From the NCBI GenBank assembly GCA_963820955.1, contig CAWGCA010000057.1, forward strand, positions 1 through 56,076: a stretch of 56,076 nt of DNA, written 5' to 3'. The position numbers and the translations under genes are program-made. How positions within the stretch are numbered: position 1 is the first letter of the stretch; the number at the start of each line of letters is the position of its first letter. Below, in pieces: positions 1-8,682 of the stretch. Origin of the DNA: CAWGCA01 sp963820955. Lineage in GTDB: Bacteria > Pseudomonadota > Gammaproteobacteria > Chromatiales > Chromatiaceae. Below the pieces are notes generated by a model, which saw only the letters and a list, made by a program, of their open reading frames with translations, made no database searches and was not told the DNA's origin.

Positions 1-1
1 C

Positions 2-721
2 ATTGATCGCATCCTGCTCGGCCGAAACAGCAAAGGGCTGGAACAACTCAAATGGATGGATCCCCGCTCCATTGCCGAGCTGATAAGGCTTGAACACCCA
101 CAGATCATCGCTATCGTCCTTTCATTTCTTGATTCGGACCAGGCCGCCGAAGTATTGGCGGCCTTCCCCGAACGGGTACGTCCGGACATTATCATGCGGA
201 TCGCCACGCTCGATGGGATTCAGCCGGCCGCCCTGCAGGAACTGGACGAGATCCTGGACAAGCAATTCTCCGGTGCCAACAACGTCAAATCCTCCTCCCT
301 CGGAGGGGCCAAGGCGGCCGCCAATATCCTCAATCTGGTGGAGGGGGCGGTGGAAAGCGGCATCATGGAGCAGGTCATCGCCAACGATCAAGATCTGGCC
401 CAGGAGATTCAGGACAACATGTTCGTATTCGACAATCTGATCGATGTCGACGATCGGGGCATTCAGAGCCTGCTGCGGGAAGTGGCATCGGATCAGCTGC
501 TGTTGGCACTGCGCGGCGCTGATGATGCGCTGAAAGAGAAAATCTTCAAGAACATGTCTAAACGGGCCGCCGAAATGTTGCGTGATGACCTTGAAGCCGC
601 TGCACCGGCACGCCTGAGTGATGTCGAGGGGGCACAGAAAGAGATACTGACCGTAGCGAGACGTCTGTCCGACGCTGGTGAGATCAATCTTGGAGGTTCG
701 GGTGGCGAAGAGTTCATCTAA
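2..721 (+). CDS. fliG: Flagellar motor switch protein FliG (5' partial)
   Basis: The reading frame is open from the first bases of the window and runs to a TAA at 719-721, so the N-terminal third lies outside. FliG is part of the C-ring at the cytoplasmic face of the flagellar motor; it binds FliF, FliM and the stator protein MotA and is needed for torque and switching. The visible part begins in the middle domain (LKWMDPRSIAELIRLEHPQI, with the EHPQ motif) and includes the charged C-terminal torque helix region (FDNLIDVDDRGIQSLLREV). It is the first of a tight fliG-fliH-fliI-fliJ run on the same strand. Identification is by direct recognition of the family sequence and by the neighbours. Confidence 0.96.
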   Translation: MDRILLGRNSKGLEQLKWMDPRSIAELIRLEHPQIIAIVLSFLDSDQAAEVLAAFPERVRPDIIMRIATLDGIQPAALQELDEILDKQFSGANNVKSSSLGGAKAAANILNLVEGAVESGIMEQVIANDQDLAQEIQDNMFVFDNLIDVDDRGIQSLLREVASDQLLLALRGADDALKEKIFKNMSKRAAEMLRDDLEAAAPARLSDVEGAQKEILTVARRLSDAGEINLGGSGGEEFI

Positions 722-1370
722 GATTTTATCGGCTGATGAGAGGCTGGGTATAGAGCGCTGGCGTCCCCCACAGATGGAGAATGAGGGTGAACGGGCTAGA
801 GGCGGCGAGCTGACCGGCTCATTACTGACGGCGAGTCAACTGGAGCAGTTGCAGAAGCAGGCCTTCGAGGAGGGATTCGAACAGGGTAAGAGCGAAGGTT
901 TCGAGTATGGTCACAAGGAGGCCCTGGTTGAGGGGCGGAATGAGTTGCGGCTGCGGCTGGGACAGTTCGAGGCGCTGCTCAGCACATTGGATACGCCGTT
1001 AGAGAACCTGGATGATCAGGTAGAACGGGAACTCATCGAACTGGTGATCTCCATGGTCCGGCAACTTGTACGAAGGGAAGTAAAGGCAGATCCGGGCCAC
1101 ATCATCGGTGTAGTGCGCGAGGCTTTGGCGATATTGCCCGTTTCGTCCCGCAACATTCGAGTCGTGCTCCATCCCGAGGATGCCGAGTTGGTGCGACAGA
1201 TCTACGAATTCAGTGAAACAGAGCTGGGTTGGAAGGTGGTCGAGGACCCCGTGCTGGCCCGAGGCGGATGCAGAATCCTCACCGACACCTCACAGGTGGA
1301 CGCCACTCTGGAATCCAGATTGGCCACCCTGGTAGCACCTTTGCTGGGTGATGAAAGAGAACTGGATTGA
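702..1370 (+). CDS. fliH: Flagellar assembly protein FliH
   Basis: FliH is the cytoplasmic regulator and stator of the flagellar type III export ATPase FliI. The protein is about 222 residues, usual for the family. It has a Glu/Gln-rich N-terminal helix with glycine-spaced repeats (EEGFEQGKSEGFEYGHKEA), typical of the FliH GxxxG segment, and a C-terminal domain related to the V/F-type ATPase peripheral stalk (residues about 110-220). I chose GTG 702 because GGAGG lies at 692-696, five bases before it; an upstream in-frame GTG at 678 also exists. The gene overlaps the end of fliG by 20 bases, which suggests translational coupling, and runs into fliI. Confidence 0.92.
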   Translation: MAKSSSKILSADERLGIERWRPPQMENEGERARGGELTGSLLTASQLEQLQKQAFEEGFEQGKSEGFEYGHKEALVEGRNELRLRLGQFEALLSTLDTPLENLDDQVERELIELVISMVRQLVRREVKADPGHIIGVVREALAILPVSSRNIRVVLHPEDAELVRQIYEFSETELGWKVVEDPVLARGGCRILTDTSQVDATLESRLATLVAPLLGDERELD

Positions 1371-1375
1371 TCACT

Positions 1376-2758
1376 ATGCCTGACCAAGACGCCCTTGAAA
1401 TCGATCGCAACGTCATCTGGCGAGAACGACTGGCTAATTGCCAGTTGCGGGTAGGTGAAAACCGAGGTCTGGTGGTGGAAGGGAAACTGACCCGCATGGT
1501 CGGGCTGACCCTAGAAGCGGTAGGTTGTCGTGCCGCCATCGGCGGACAGTGTGACATCATCAGCAGCAGCGGAGACCGAATCGAAGCAGAGGTCGTAGGG
1601 TTTTCCGGAGAGAGCCTGTATCTCATGCCCACCGGGGATATTCGTGGCTTGGAACAGGATGCTCGAGTCGTTCCCACTGGCCGCGTCTGTGAGGCGGTGG
1701 TCGGAGACCATCTGCTGGGGCGGGTGATCGACGGTGGCGGCCGTCCGCTCGATGGTAAAGGGTCTATTCATACCGCAGAACGGCGTCCCCTTACAGGCCA
1801 GACATATAATCCTCTGGCCCGCAGTCCGATTCGCCAGCCACTGGATGTGGGCGTCCGGGCAATCAATGCTCTGCTAAGTGTTGGCCGAGGACAGCGGCTG
1901 GGGCTCTTTGCCGGTTCTGGTGTGGGTAAGAGCGTACTCCTCGGCATGATGACCCGTTACACCAACGCAGACGTGACCGTAGTAGGTTTGATTGGAGAGC
2001 GAGGCCGGGAGGTTAAAGAATTTGTCGAGAATATTTTGGGCACAGAGGGTCTTTCCCGGGCCGTGGTCGTGGCCGTTCCGGCGGACAATCCACCCCTCAG
2101 ACGGATGCATGGCGCCATGTTGGCAACCGGCATAGCGGAACACTTTCGAGATCAGGGAAAGCATGTCCTGCTGCTGATGGATTCGCTTACCCGGTTTGCT
2201 CAGGCCCAACGCGAGATTGCGTTGGCTATCCATGAACCGCCGGCAACCAAGGGATATCCGCCATCGGTGTTCGCCAAGTTGCCACAACTGGTTGAACGGG
2301 CGGGAAATGGTGACCATGGTGGCGGATCGATCACCGCCTTTTACACAGTGTTGACTGAAGGGGATGATCAGAATGACCCCATCGCCGATGCCGCACGAGC
2401 CATTCTGGACGGCCACATCGTCCTTTCCAGGCAGCTGGCGGATAGTGGTCACTATCCTGCAATCGACATCGAGGCCTCTATCAGCCGGGCAATGAGCGAT
2501 ATCACCACGGCGGATCATCAGGAGGCGGCTCGGGCCTTCAAGCACCTGTACTCCGTATTCCGGCAAAACCGAGACCTGATTAGCGTGGGGGCCTACGAAT
2601 CGGGATCCGATGAGCGAATAGATGCCGCCATCGAGGCAATACCCGCACTGGAGGCTTTTCTGCGTCAGGATATGAATACGCCGGTCCTGTTAGAGCAGAG
2701 CCTGTCCGAACTGATGGACTTGTTCTTATCTCCGTCCGAGATGGCGGTAACGTTATAA
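1376..2758 (+). CDS. fliI: Flagellum-specific ATP synthase FliI
   Basis: FliI is the ATPase of the flagellar type III export apparatus, acting as a hexamer below the export gate. The Walker A motif GSGVGKS is at residues about 180-186, followed by the family motif GERGREVKEF and Walker B-like LLLMDSLTRFAQAQREI. The length of 460 residues matches the family. The start is ATG 1376, five bases after the fliH stop; a TTG at 1367 is less likely. It lies between fliH and fliJ as in most flagellar gene clusters. Confidence 0.97.
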   Translation: MPDQDALEIDRNVIWRERLANCQLRVGENRGLVVEGKLTRMVGLTLEAVGCRAAIGGQCDIISSSGDRIEAEVVGFSGESLYLMPTGDIRGLEQDARVVPTGRVCEAVVGDHLLGRVIDGGGRPLDGKGSIHTAERRPLTGQTYNPLARSPIRQPLDVGVRAINALLSVGRGQRLGLFAGSGVGKSVLLGMMTRYTNADVTVVGLIGERGREVKEFVENILGTEGLSRAVVVAVPADNPPLRRMHGAMLATGIAEHFRDQGKHVLLLMDSLTRFAQAQREIALAIHEPPATKGYPPSVFAKLPQLVERAGNGDHGGGSITAFYTVLTEGDDQNDPIADAARAILDGHIVLSRQLADSGHYPAIDIEASISRAMSDITTADHQEAARAFKHLYSVFRQNRDLISVGAYESGSDERIDAAIEAIPALEAFLRQDMNTPVLLEQSLSELMDLFLSPSEMAVTL

Positions 2759-2783
2759 CCACGACACAGCAGGAAGCCAGATC

Positions 2784-3221
2784 ATGGACTCTTCTAAACG
2801 ATTTCAACCGGTGCGGCGGGTGGCCCAATCCCGCGAACAGACCGCAGCCCGGGAACTGGGTGATTCTCAGCGCCGGATGCAGCAGCAGGAAGCGAGGCTG
2901 GAAGAGCTAAAACGCTATCACGATGAGTATCTGGGGCGTTTTCGGGATGCGGCTCAGATAGGTATTTCTGCTTCCCAACTGCAGGAGTACCAAGCCTTTC
3001 TGAATAAACTGACCCGGGCGATTCAGGAGCAGGAGAAGATCGTGCGATCCACCCATCAGGAGTGTTCGAACAAGAAAGAGATCTGGCAGAAGAAGCGCGT
3101 GCGTAGCCAGGTGCTGGGTAAGGTGGTGGAGCGATTCCAGACAGCGGAGCGTAGGGCAGAGGATAGCCGGGAACAGAAGGAACAGGACGATCGCAACCAG
3201 CGGGGCAAACGCACCCGTTAG
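2784..3221 (+). CDS. fliJ: Flagellar export chaperone FliJ
   Basis: FliJ is a small coiled-coil protein that links FliI to the export gate protein FlhA and helps escort unused chaperones. This 145-residue protein is almost wholly helical, rich in Glu, Gln and Arg (for example RRMQQQEARLEELKRYHDEY), with the two-helix hairpin pattern and length of FliJ. AGGAAG lies 9-14 bases upstream of the ATG. It is last in the fliGHIJ run. Its TAG overlaps the TAA of the convergent FlhB-like gene in TTAG at 3218-3221, so no space for a terminator separates the two operons. Confidence 0.9.
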   Translation: MDSSKRFQPVRRVAQSREQTAARELGDSQRRMQQQEARLEELKRYHDEYLGRFRDAAQIGISASQLQEYQAFLNKLTRAIQEQEKIVRSTHQECSNKKEIWQKKRVRSQVLGKVVERFQTAERRAEDSREQKEQDDRNQRGKRTR

Positions 3222-3538
3222 GATTCCTGGTTATCGCCTTCCACACCAGCGGACCCCCGGAATCCCGGCGGTCGTTTGCCGGATACCAGATATGCAAAAG
3301 CGATCACTTCGGCGATTGCTCGATAGAGGGATTCCGGTATTTCATCGCCCAGGGGGATCTGAGCCAGGATCGACGCCAGTTGAGGATCATGCTCCAGTGG
3401 TATCTGGTATTTTTCCGCCATTTCCAGAATCTGGCGGGCCAGCTCTCCGCTGCCCTTGGCTTGAATACGGGGTGCATTTTCCCCATCGTACAGCAGGGCC
3501 ACAGCCACTTCGGGGGGTTGGTCGTATGTCTCGCTCAT
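3218..3538 (-). CDS. FlhB C-terminal domain homologue (FlhX-like, EscU/YscU/HrcU family)
   Basis: This 106-residue protein matches the cytoplasmic C-terminal domain of the type III export switch protein FlhB: VAVALLYDGENAPRIQAKG, then DPQLASILAQIPLGDEIPE and LYRAIAEVIAFAYLV. It has no membrane segments and lacks the NPTH autocleavage motif: the cleavage region reads PEVAVALLYD, like the fragment left after cleavage. Such free-standing FlhB-like proteins are known in many flagellated bacteria and can partly replace the FlhB C-domain. Its ATG overlaps the stop of the upstream FliK-like gene (ATGA, 3535-3538), so the two are surely co-translated. A role in substrate switching of flagellar export is likely from family and pairing. 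Confidence 0.88.
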   Translation of the reverse strand: MSETYDQPPEVAVALLYDGENAPRIQAKGSGELARQILEMAEKYQIPLEHDPQLASILAQIPLGDEIPESLYRAIAEVIAFAYLVSGKRPPGFRGSAGVEGDNQES

Positions 3539-4869
3539 GCCCGTTCATCCAACAGGGGCGCGGGGGATACCAATGATGCTTCTTCACCCTCGATTTCCCC
3601 CTCGCATGCCGTCAGTTTCCCCACCTTCAGGCCAGCGCGAACAAAGGCCTCGTTAAGCTGGGGCATCGCCTGTTCAAGTAGTTTGGCGCTATCCCGCCGT
3701 GCCGCCGTAAAGTGACTTGAAATCTCATCTCCGCTCAGTGTCAGATGGCTGCTGACCGGCCCGAGCGGTGCCAAATCGAAGTTGAGACGAACCGACCAGA
3801 TGGTTTCTTTCTGCCCATTTCTGTTACCCGCTTCCCTGCCTATTTGGAGTCGGAAACTATCGCTGTCGTCCATTTGGTGGATCGGTAGTTCAAAATGCCA
3901 TATCTGTTTTAGACCCTCATCGGTAACTGCGGAACGGAGCTGATTGACCAGTATTCGCGCCAGGCTGCTCTCGGTTTGTGACAACAGATCTGCGAGTTGT
4001 CTGGTGATTTCCGGTTGTTGCCCGGAATCGGGCCTGAGGATTGCCTCCCGGTCGGCGCCAGGTGTCATTCCCAGGCGGGTACGCAATTGAAAAAGCAAGT
4101 GCAACAGACTCGCCTTGAGATCGTTAACCGGTTGCTGGCCGGCGGCAAGACGCGTCTCCAGTAACAGCCCTGACTGCTCGAACGCCTGTCGCAGATGAGC
4201 TGGGTTCAGCCCCTCTTTAGCTGATAACCGATGGTTCAGAATACGCTGAATCGCAGGCATCAAATCCTCATCCATCGGCTCCTGCATCTGCTGCACTGGG
4301 CCTTTGGATATCACTGGGCGGGAACTACTCAAGGCGTCGGTTGCGGATGTCTTTGCCGGCGAGGCCCGATGTTGATCAGTCAGCATCGGGTCGGGTCGGG
4401 TCGGGCCCCAAAGGCGCAAGCCGACCTGTTTTCGCGGATCGATTAAGGGCGCAGCAGTCGGTGACTGGGCGGGCTGTTTCTGCATCAGACTCTCCGTAGC
4501 GCGCTGCCAGTTGCCGGAGGTGAATGTTTGCAGCCGATAGAGCAGGCGGCTTAAAGGAGCCTGTTTCGGCAGGGCCGTCCTGAAAGCCCGGGCCTGAACC
4601 TCGGCAAGGCTGGTTTCCTTCAATAATTTCAGCTCCAGTGGGTTGGAGGCCTTTGCCACTGACAGCATGACCTTCTCTCCTACAGAAAGCGTAGCTTGGG
4701 TCCGGGCCACTACGGTTGCATCTCCGATCTGGAGTTTTACCCCGTTCTGACCACTGGCGGAGAGAACTCGAGCCTCTATCACTTGCCCTGGACGCAGCTG
4801 CTCGAGAGCACTGCTGCGTATCCGTTCGATCGTGATTCTGGGGTTCGTGGTCAGGTCTGAGATTTGCAT
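3535..4869 (-). CDS. Flagellar hook-length control protein, FliK-like
   Basis: The C-terminal region (residues about 300-430) is a Flg_hook domain: IWHFELPIHQMDDSDSFRLQ, then IWSVRLNFDLAPLGPVSSHL, and a final segment ending FVRAGLKVGKLTAC. In FliK this domain contacts FlhB and switches export from hook to filament subunits. The N-terminal half is variable and resembles the ruler part, with an OB-like segment LRPGQVIEARVLSASGQNGV. I prefer ATG 4869; GTG 4884 is an alternative. The gene is co-directional with the FlhB-like gene and convergent with fliJ, unlike the usual fliJ-fliK order. Four tandem TCGGG copies at 4386-4405 lie inside the coding region and could cause frameshifts by slippage. 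Confidence 0.85.
   Translation of the reverse strand: MQISDLTTNPRITIERIRSSALEQLRPGQVIEARVLSASGQNGVKLQIGDATVVARTQATLSVGEKVMLSVAKASNPLELKLLKETSLAEVQARAFRTALPKQAPLSRLLYRLQTFTSGNWQRATESLMQKQPAQSPTAAPLIDPRKQVGLRLWGPTRPDPMLTDQHRASPAKTSATDALSSSRPVISKGPVQQMQEPMDEDLMPAIQRILNHRLSAKEGLNPAHLRQAFEQSGLLLETRLAAGQQPVNDLKASLLHLLFQLRTRLGMTPGADREAILRPDSGQQPEITRQLADLLSQTESSLARILVNQLRSAVTDEGLKQIWHFELPIHQMDDSDSFRLQIGREAGNRNGQKETIWSVRLNFDLAPLGPVSSHLTLSGDEISSHFTAARRDSAKLLEQAMPQLNEAFVRAGLKVGKLTACEGEIEGEEASLVSPAPLLDERA
4386..4405. repeat. (TCGGG)4 tandem repeat inside the fliK-like gene
   Basis: Four perfect 5-base units stand head to tail within the coding region. Because five is not a multiple of three, gain or loss of one unit would shift the reading frame. 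Four copies is short for a phase-variable tract, so function is uncertain. Confidence 0.8.
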
Positions 4870-4972
4870 GGTCCTAATGGTCACCGCTGAAGCACTTCAA
4901 GAAAGCATTATAGTTTATAGGCAGATCAGCCGATGTATTGATAAGTATCTTCAGCCTCTGGAAGATTTGTTG

Positions 4973-5884
4973 GTGCCTGAAAAAGATAAGGGAAAACAGT
5001 TTCTCTGGTATGTGCGACGCCAGGATCAGGTGAAAGGACCTTTTCCGAGCGGCAGCATACGTCGTTTTCTGTTGCTGGGAAGAGTGCTGCTTGATGATGA
5101 GGTGAGCATCGATAAAACCAGTTGGTGTCCTGTTTCGAAAGTACCGGAGGTGATTCCACCGGAAGTTCGAAAGGCGCTGAAACAGGGCACGACGACGAAT
5201 ATTCTACCTGCTAAACTTCGTGAGGACGAACGTAACGGCCGGGATCGACGAGCGGAAGCGGACACGGAGGAAGAGAAGGAACGAAGAGCGAGTGATCGGC
5301 GTCAGAATGAGCCGAAAGTTATCAGGAATCATCGGGCGGCCAAGACCGATCTGCGGGAACTAAGTAAACAGAGAAGATTTCCCCTCAGTGCTGTATCGGT
5401 GATGAGTATTCTGCTGGCTTTAGCCATCGGGTACGGTGTATATCTTGGTGCACCCCCAGCGCTGCCGGACCCGGATTGTGGAATCAATCCCGGACCAGGT
5501 GTAAATTGGCGTAATTGTCGACTGGATGCGCTAAGTGCGGAATCCAGAGACTTTCAGGGAGGAAATCTGAGCAATACAATACTGCGGAATGCGCGTCTAT
5601 CCGGCTCACTATTCAATGACGCAGACCTGCAGTATGCAGATCTTTCCGGGGCGGATCTAAGTCATGGGGAGTTCAAACGGGCCGGGATGAAAGGAACCGA
5701 ACTGCGAAACGCGGACCTCTCCTACGCCGATCTCGGAGGTGCAGACTTGAGTTTTTCAAATCTCAGTGGGGCAAATCTTGGTGGTGCCAATCTGAACGGT
5801 GCCGATTTCAGTCAAGCCATCTGGATCGATGGAAAAAAATGTCTTGCCGGATCGGTAGGGGAGTGTGTGGTAGCCGCTGAATAG
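4973..5884 (+). CDS. GYF_2-domain and pentapeptide-repeat membrane protein
   Basis: The N-terminal part (FLWYVRRQDQVKGPF and following, to WCPVSKVPEVIPP) looks like a GYF_2 domain. A charged linker with DRRAEADTEEEKERRASDRR follows, then one membrane helix (AVSVMSILLALAIGYGVYLG). The C-terminal 110 residues are pentapeptide repeats of A(D/N)Lxx type (DLQYADLSGADLSHG, NLSGANLGGANLNGADFSQA), probably a right-handed beta-helix in the periplasm. Start choice: GTG 4973 has GGAAG eight bases upstream and leaves about 100 bases to the divergent fliK-like gene; ATG 4868 would add 35 residues and overlap that gene's start. Function unknown; the order suggests a single-pass protein with a cytoplasmic peptide-binding module and an external repeat rod. 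Confidence 0.8.
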   Translation: MPEKDKGKQFLWYVRRQDQVKGPFPSGSIRRFLLLGRVLLDDEVSIDKTSWCPVSKVPEVIPPEVRKALKQGTTTNILPAKLREDERNGRDRRAEADTEEEKERRASDRRQNEPKVIRNHRAAKTDLRELSKQRRFPLSAVSVMSILLALAIGYGVYLGAPPALPDPDCGINPGPGVNWRNCRLDALSAESRDFQGGNLSNTILRNARLSGSLFNDADLQYADLSGADLSHGEFKRAGMKGTELRNADLSYADLGGADLSFSNLSGANLGGANLNGADFSQAIWIDGKKCLAGSVGECVVAAE

Positions 5885-5933
5885 AGGCCCCGCCGACTCC
5901 ATCTCTTATCGGATCTGGCAGGGACATGTCTCA

Positions 5934-6527
5934 TCAAGGGTCTGTGTTGGAAAAAGATTCGGTCTCGTAACGACAGACCCGAATCTTGTCCGACCAGTGA
6001 TCAGGCGGCAGGCCGGCCTTATGCTTCAGATGCCGCAGGAAATTAGCGGGGTCCGGAAGGGACTGCCATACCGAAGGCAGGAAAGTACCCCGGTGACCAC
6101 CCTCTTCCAAAATCAAGCCGTCCAGTCCCGGTCGGATCTTGCCGATCAGTTCCTGTTCCGATGAAAACAACAGCGGTGACGGGGGGCTCAGCACAGAGAT
6201 TTGGATGGTGAGATCCGCCATTTCACTCGCTTCCAGGGGTGGGAACCTGGGATCACAAAAAGCGGCAGACCAGGCGTTCTCAGCAACGTCGTGCAGCAGT
6301 GGCTGAATCGCCTCCAGGTGGCCGATGCAGCCACGCAACGAACCCTTCCTGTTGAGGGTGACAAAACAGGCCCCCCGCTCCTGTAACTCCGGTGAGTAGC
6401 GATCTGCATCGACCTGCAGGGCCCGGCCCGCAGTAAGGCCATTTTCGATCGATTCCTTGGCGAGTGCCAGCAGGATCTTCCGAGCCTGACCGGAGAGTCG
6501 GGGTGATGCTCCGTCAGGAGAAGGCAT
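5934..6527 (-). CDS. amrA: AmmeMemoRadiSam system protein A (AMMECR1 family)
   Basis: The protein carries the AMMECR1 domain with the hallmark LRGCIGHLE motif and DPRFPPL, and a length of about 197 residues. AMMECR1 proteins occur together with a MEMO protein and a radical SAM enzyme in bacteria and archaea; the reaction of the trio is not established as far as I know. I place the start at ATG 6527 (MPSPDG), with ATG 6536 as an alternative. Longer in-frame extensions run through the coding region of amrB and look non-native. The start overlaps the end of amrB by 14 bases, so the two genes form a coupled pair, divergent from amrS. Confidence 0.88.
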   Translation of the reverse strand: MPSPDGASPRLSGQARKILLALAKESIENGLTAGRALQVDADRYSPELQERGACFVTLNRKGSLRGCIGHLEAIQPLLHDVAENAWSAAFCDPRFPPLEASEMADLTIQISVLSPPSPLLFSSEQELIGKIRPGLDGLILEEGGHRGTFLPSVWQSLPDPANFLRHLKHKAGLPPDHWSDKIRVCRYETESFSNTDP

Positions 6528-7302
6528 AGGCGCCATATCCAACCACCTGATTGCGGGGGCCGGCGGTATCCCCGGAATTGCGCAGATCCAGGGTTCGCAC
6601 CTTGAGGTGATGCCGGCGGGCGGCCAGCAGGAGACCGTTGACCGGGATACTGCCACAGGCATGCTGAGAGGTCAGTTGGTCGGGTTGCAGGGCCTCGATC
6701 GCTCGTGTTGCCTGCCGGTCCATCGTTCGGGCAGTTTCGTAGTCGAGATAATGGCTGAGGTCAGAGCTGATAACAATCAAAGTCTCGTCGCCACCCCAGA
6801 GTCGTTCCAGTACCTCTTCTACCTGATACGGTTCGGCATCACCGACCAGCAGCGGCACGATACTGAACTGACGCAGGGTTTCCTGAAGAAAGGGGAGATG
6901 AACCTCGATGCTGTGTTCGTTTTCGAACGCCGCGTCGAGCCGACGAACCTGGGGCAGACCGATGATTGATTGAACACCTTTCTGGTCCACTTGGATATCC
7001 CCAAGTGGTGTGCGAAATACTGCTGCACTGCTCAGTGCCAGCCCAGAAACGGCCACTCGGTGTGCCGGGGCCAGAATCACCACACGTGAGATAAGATCTG
7101 CCTGTTGTTTGATCTGTGCGTAGGCGTTACCGGCAATCGGACCTGAATAGATATAGCCCGCATGAGGGGCAATCAGGGCTTTCGCCAGGGTAACCCGCCC
7201 GGGGGTGGCCGCATTGAGAAATTGTCCAACCTCCCGACGAAGCTGTTCCGCGTCAGCAGGATAGAAAAGCCCAGCCACCGCTGCTGATTGGATCTTTTTC
7301 AT
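6514..7302 (-). CDS. amrB: AmmeMemoRadiSam system protein B (MEMO family)
   Basis: MEMO-family protein of 262 residues, related in fold to extradiol dioxygenases. Visible family motifs are AGLFYPAD near the N terminus, APHAGYIYSG, ENEHSIEVHLPFLQ and SSDLSHYLDYE. The conserved histidines of these motifs are retained, consistent with metal binding as in human MEMO1. It is the first gene of the amrB-amrA pair. The ATG at 7302 has AGGGA about eight bases upstream. The divergent amrS gene starts 130 bases away, so a shared promoter region (7303-7431) probably serves both. Confidence 0.92.
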   Translation of the reverse strand: MKKIQSAAVAGLFYPADAEQLRREVGQFLNAATPGRVTLAKALIAPHAGYIYSGPIAGNAYAQIKQQADLISRVVILAPAHRVAVSGLALSSAAVFRTPLGDIQVDQKGVQSIIGLPQVRRLDAAFENEHSIEVHLPFLQETLRQFSIVPLLVGDAEPYQVEEVLERLWGGDETLIVISSDLSHYLDYETARTMDRQATRAIEALQPDQLTSQHACGSIPVNGLLLAARRHHLKVRTLDLRNSGDTAGPRNQVVGYGAYAFS

Positions 7303-7431
7303 AATCGCATCCCTATTACCGAGACCGAAAGAAATATTACCTTATCTAACAATGTAACCAGAAGGGAGAAAAATCAAGAGAGACGCCAGGGTCTATAATA
7401 GGAAATAGAGTGTATTCGGGAGTAAGCCCCA

Positions 7432-8517
7432 GTGACAAAATCCGATATTACCTCCCACCCCACCAGATACTGGCACAAATTGGAGGGAGGGCGTGTCCAA
7501 TGTGATCTCTGTCCGCGGGAGTGTAAAATGAAAGAGGGGCAGCAGGGTCTCTGCTTTGTCCGGGGTTGTAAAGAAGGTGCGGTTGTTTTAACCACCTACG
7601 GTCGGTCCAGTGGATTCTGCATAGATCCCATCGAGAAAAAACCGTTAAACCACTTTCTCCCGGGAACCCCGGTGTTTTCGTTTGGTACCGCGGGGTGTAA
7701 TCTGGCCTGCCGTTACTGCCAGAACTGGGATATGAGCAAATCCAGGGAGATGGATACCCTGGCAGATGCAGCCTCTCCGGAAGCGATTGCGCGCAAGGCG
7801 AGGGAACTGGAGTGCCGCAGCGTCGCCTTCACCTACAATGACCCGGTCATCTTTATGGAGTATGCGACTGACACCGCGGAGGCCTGCCATGCCTTAGGGA
7901 TCAAGACGGTCGCCGTGACAGCGGGATATATCTCTCCGGACCCAAGGGTCGAGTTTTTTCGCCACATAGATGCCGCCAACATCGATCTCAAGGCCTTTAG
8001 CGAACGGTTTTACCACAAATTAACCGGCGGTCATCTGCAGCCGATCCTGGATACTCTGATTTACCTGAAAGAGCAGACCGATGTCTGGATCGAATTGACC
8101 ACTCTCCTGATCCCGGGAGAAAACGATTCAGACAACGAAATAGAGGAAATGACCCGTTGGGTAGTGACTCACCTGGGAGACGAGGTGCCCATGCATTTCA
8201 CCGCTTTTCACCCCTCCTGGAAGATGCTGGAGACACCCTCGACCCCGGCCGAAACTTTGAGCCGGGCGAGGGAGATCGCAATCAAAAACGGTGTGAACTT
8301 TGCCTATACCGGCAATGTACACGACCGTCGCGGTGGGAGTACCTGGTGCCCTAAGTGCGGGCAGTTGCTGATCGAACGGGATTGGTATCAGCTCGGGGCA
8401 TGGAACCTGACCCAGGAAGGAAACTGTCGCTTCTGTGGTGCCCGTTGTGCCGGGGTGTTCGAATCGAGGCCCGGCAACTGGGGTGGCAAGCGGTTTTCCG
8501 TTCACATGGCCGCATAA
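7432..8517 (+). CDS. amrS: AmmeMemoRadiSam system radical SAM enzyme
   Basis: The radical SAM motif CNLACRYC is at residues 89-96 (Cys89, Cys93, Cys96), preceded by FSFGTAGC. The N terminus has further cysteines in CDLCPRECK and GLCFVRGC, and the C terminus has CPKCG and CRFCGARC pairs, which suggests additional metal sites. The protein belongs to the PflA-like group named AmmeMemoRadiSam radical SAM enzymes; its substrate is unknown. The start is GTG 7432. A TATAAT box at 7394-7399 lies upstream, facing this gene. It is divergent from amrB-amrA, completing the three-gene set. Confidence 0.93.
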   Translation: MTKSDITSHPTRYWHKLEGGRVQCDLCPRECKMKEGQQGLCFVRGCKEGAVVLTTYGRSSGFCIDPIEKKPLNHFLPGTPVFSFGTAGCNLACRYCQNWDMSKSREMDTLADAASPEAIARKARELECRSVAFTYNDPVIFMEYATDTAEACHALGIKTVAVTAGYISPDPRVEFFRHIDAANIDLKAFSERFYHKLTGGHLQPILDTLIYLKEQTDVWIELTTLLIPGENDSDNEIEEMTRWVVTHLGDEVPMHFTAFHPSWKMLETPSTPAETLSRAREIAIKNGVNFAYTGNVHDRRGGSTWCPKCGQLLIERDWYQLGAWNLTQEGNCRFCGARCAGVFESRPGNWGGKRFSVHMAA

Positions 8518-8682
8518 CTCCTTCCCTGCGACGACTCTCGGCGACGCAGCTGAGAAAATAAAACGGCTTTTCTTATCCTGATATCTCCAGAAATTTTGTA
8601 CACTGCGTCAGGTCGCATCATAATCCTGGTGGAAACAGCGGCTCGGTTTCGCCATAATCCCGCCTTTTTTCGGAGTACCTCC

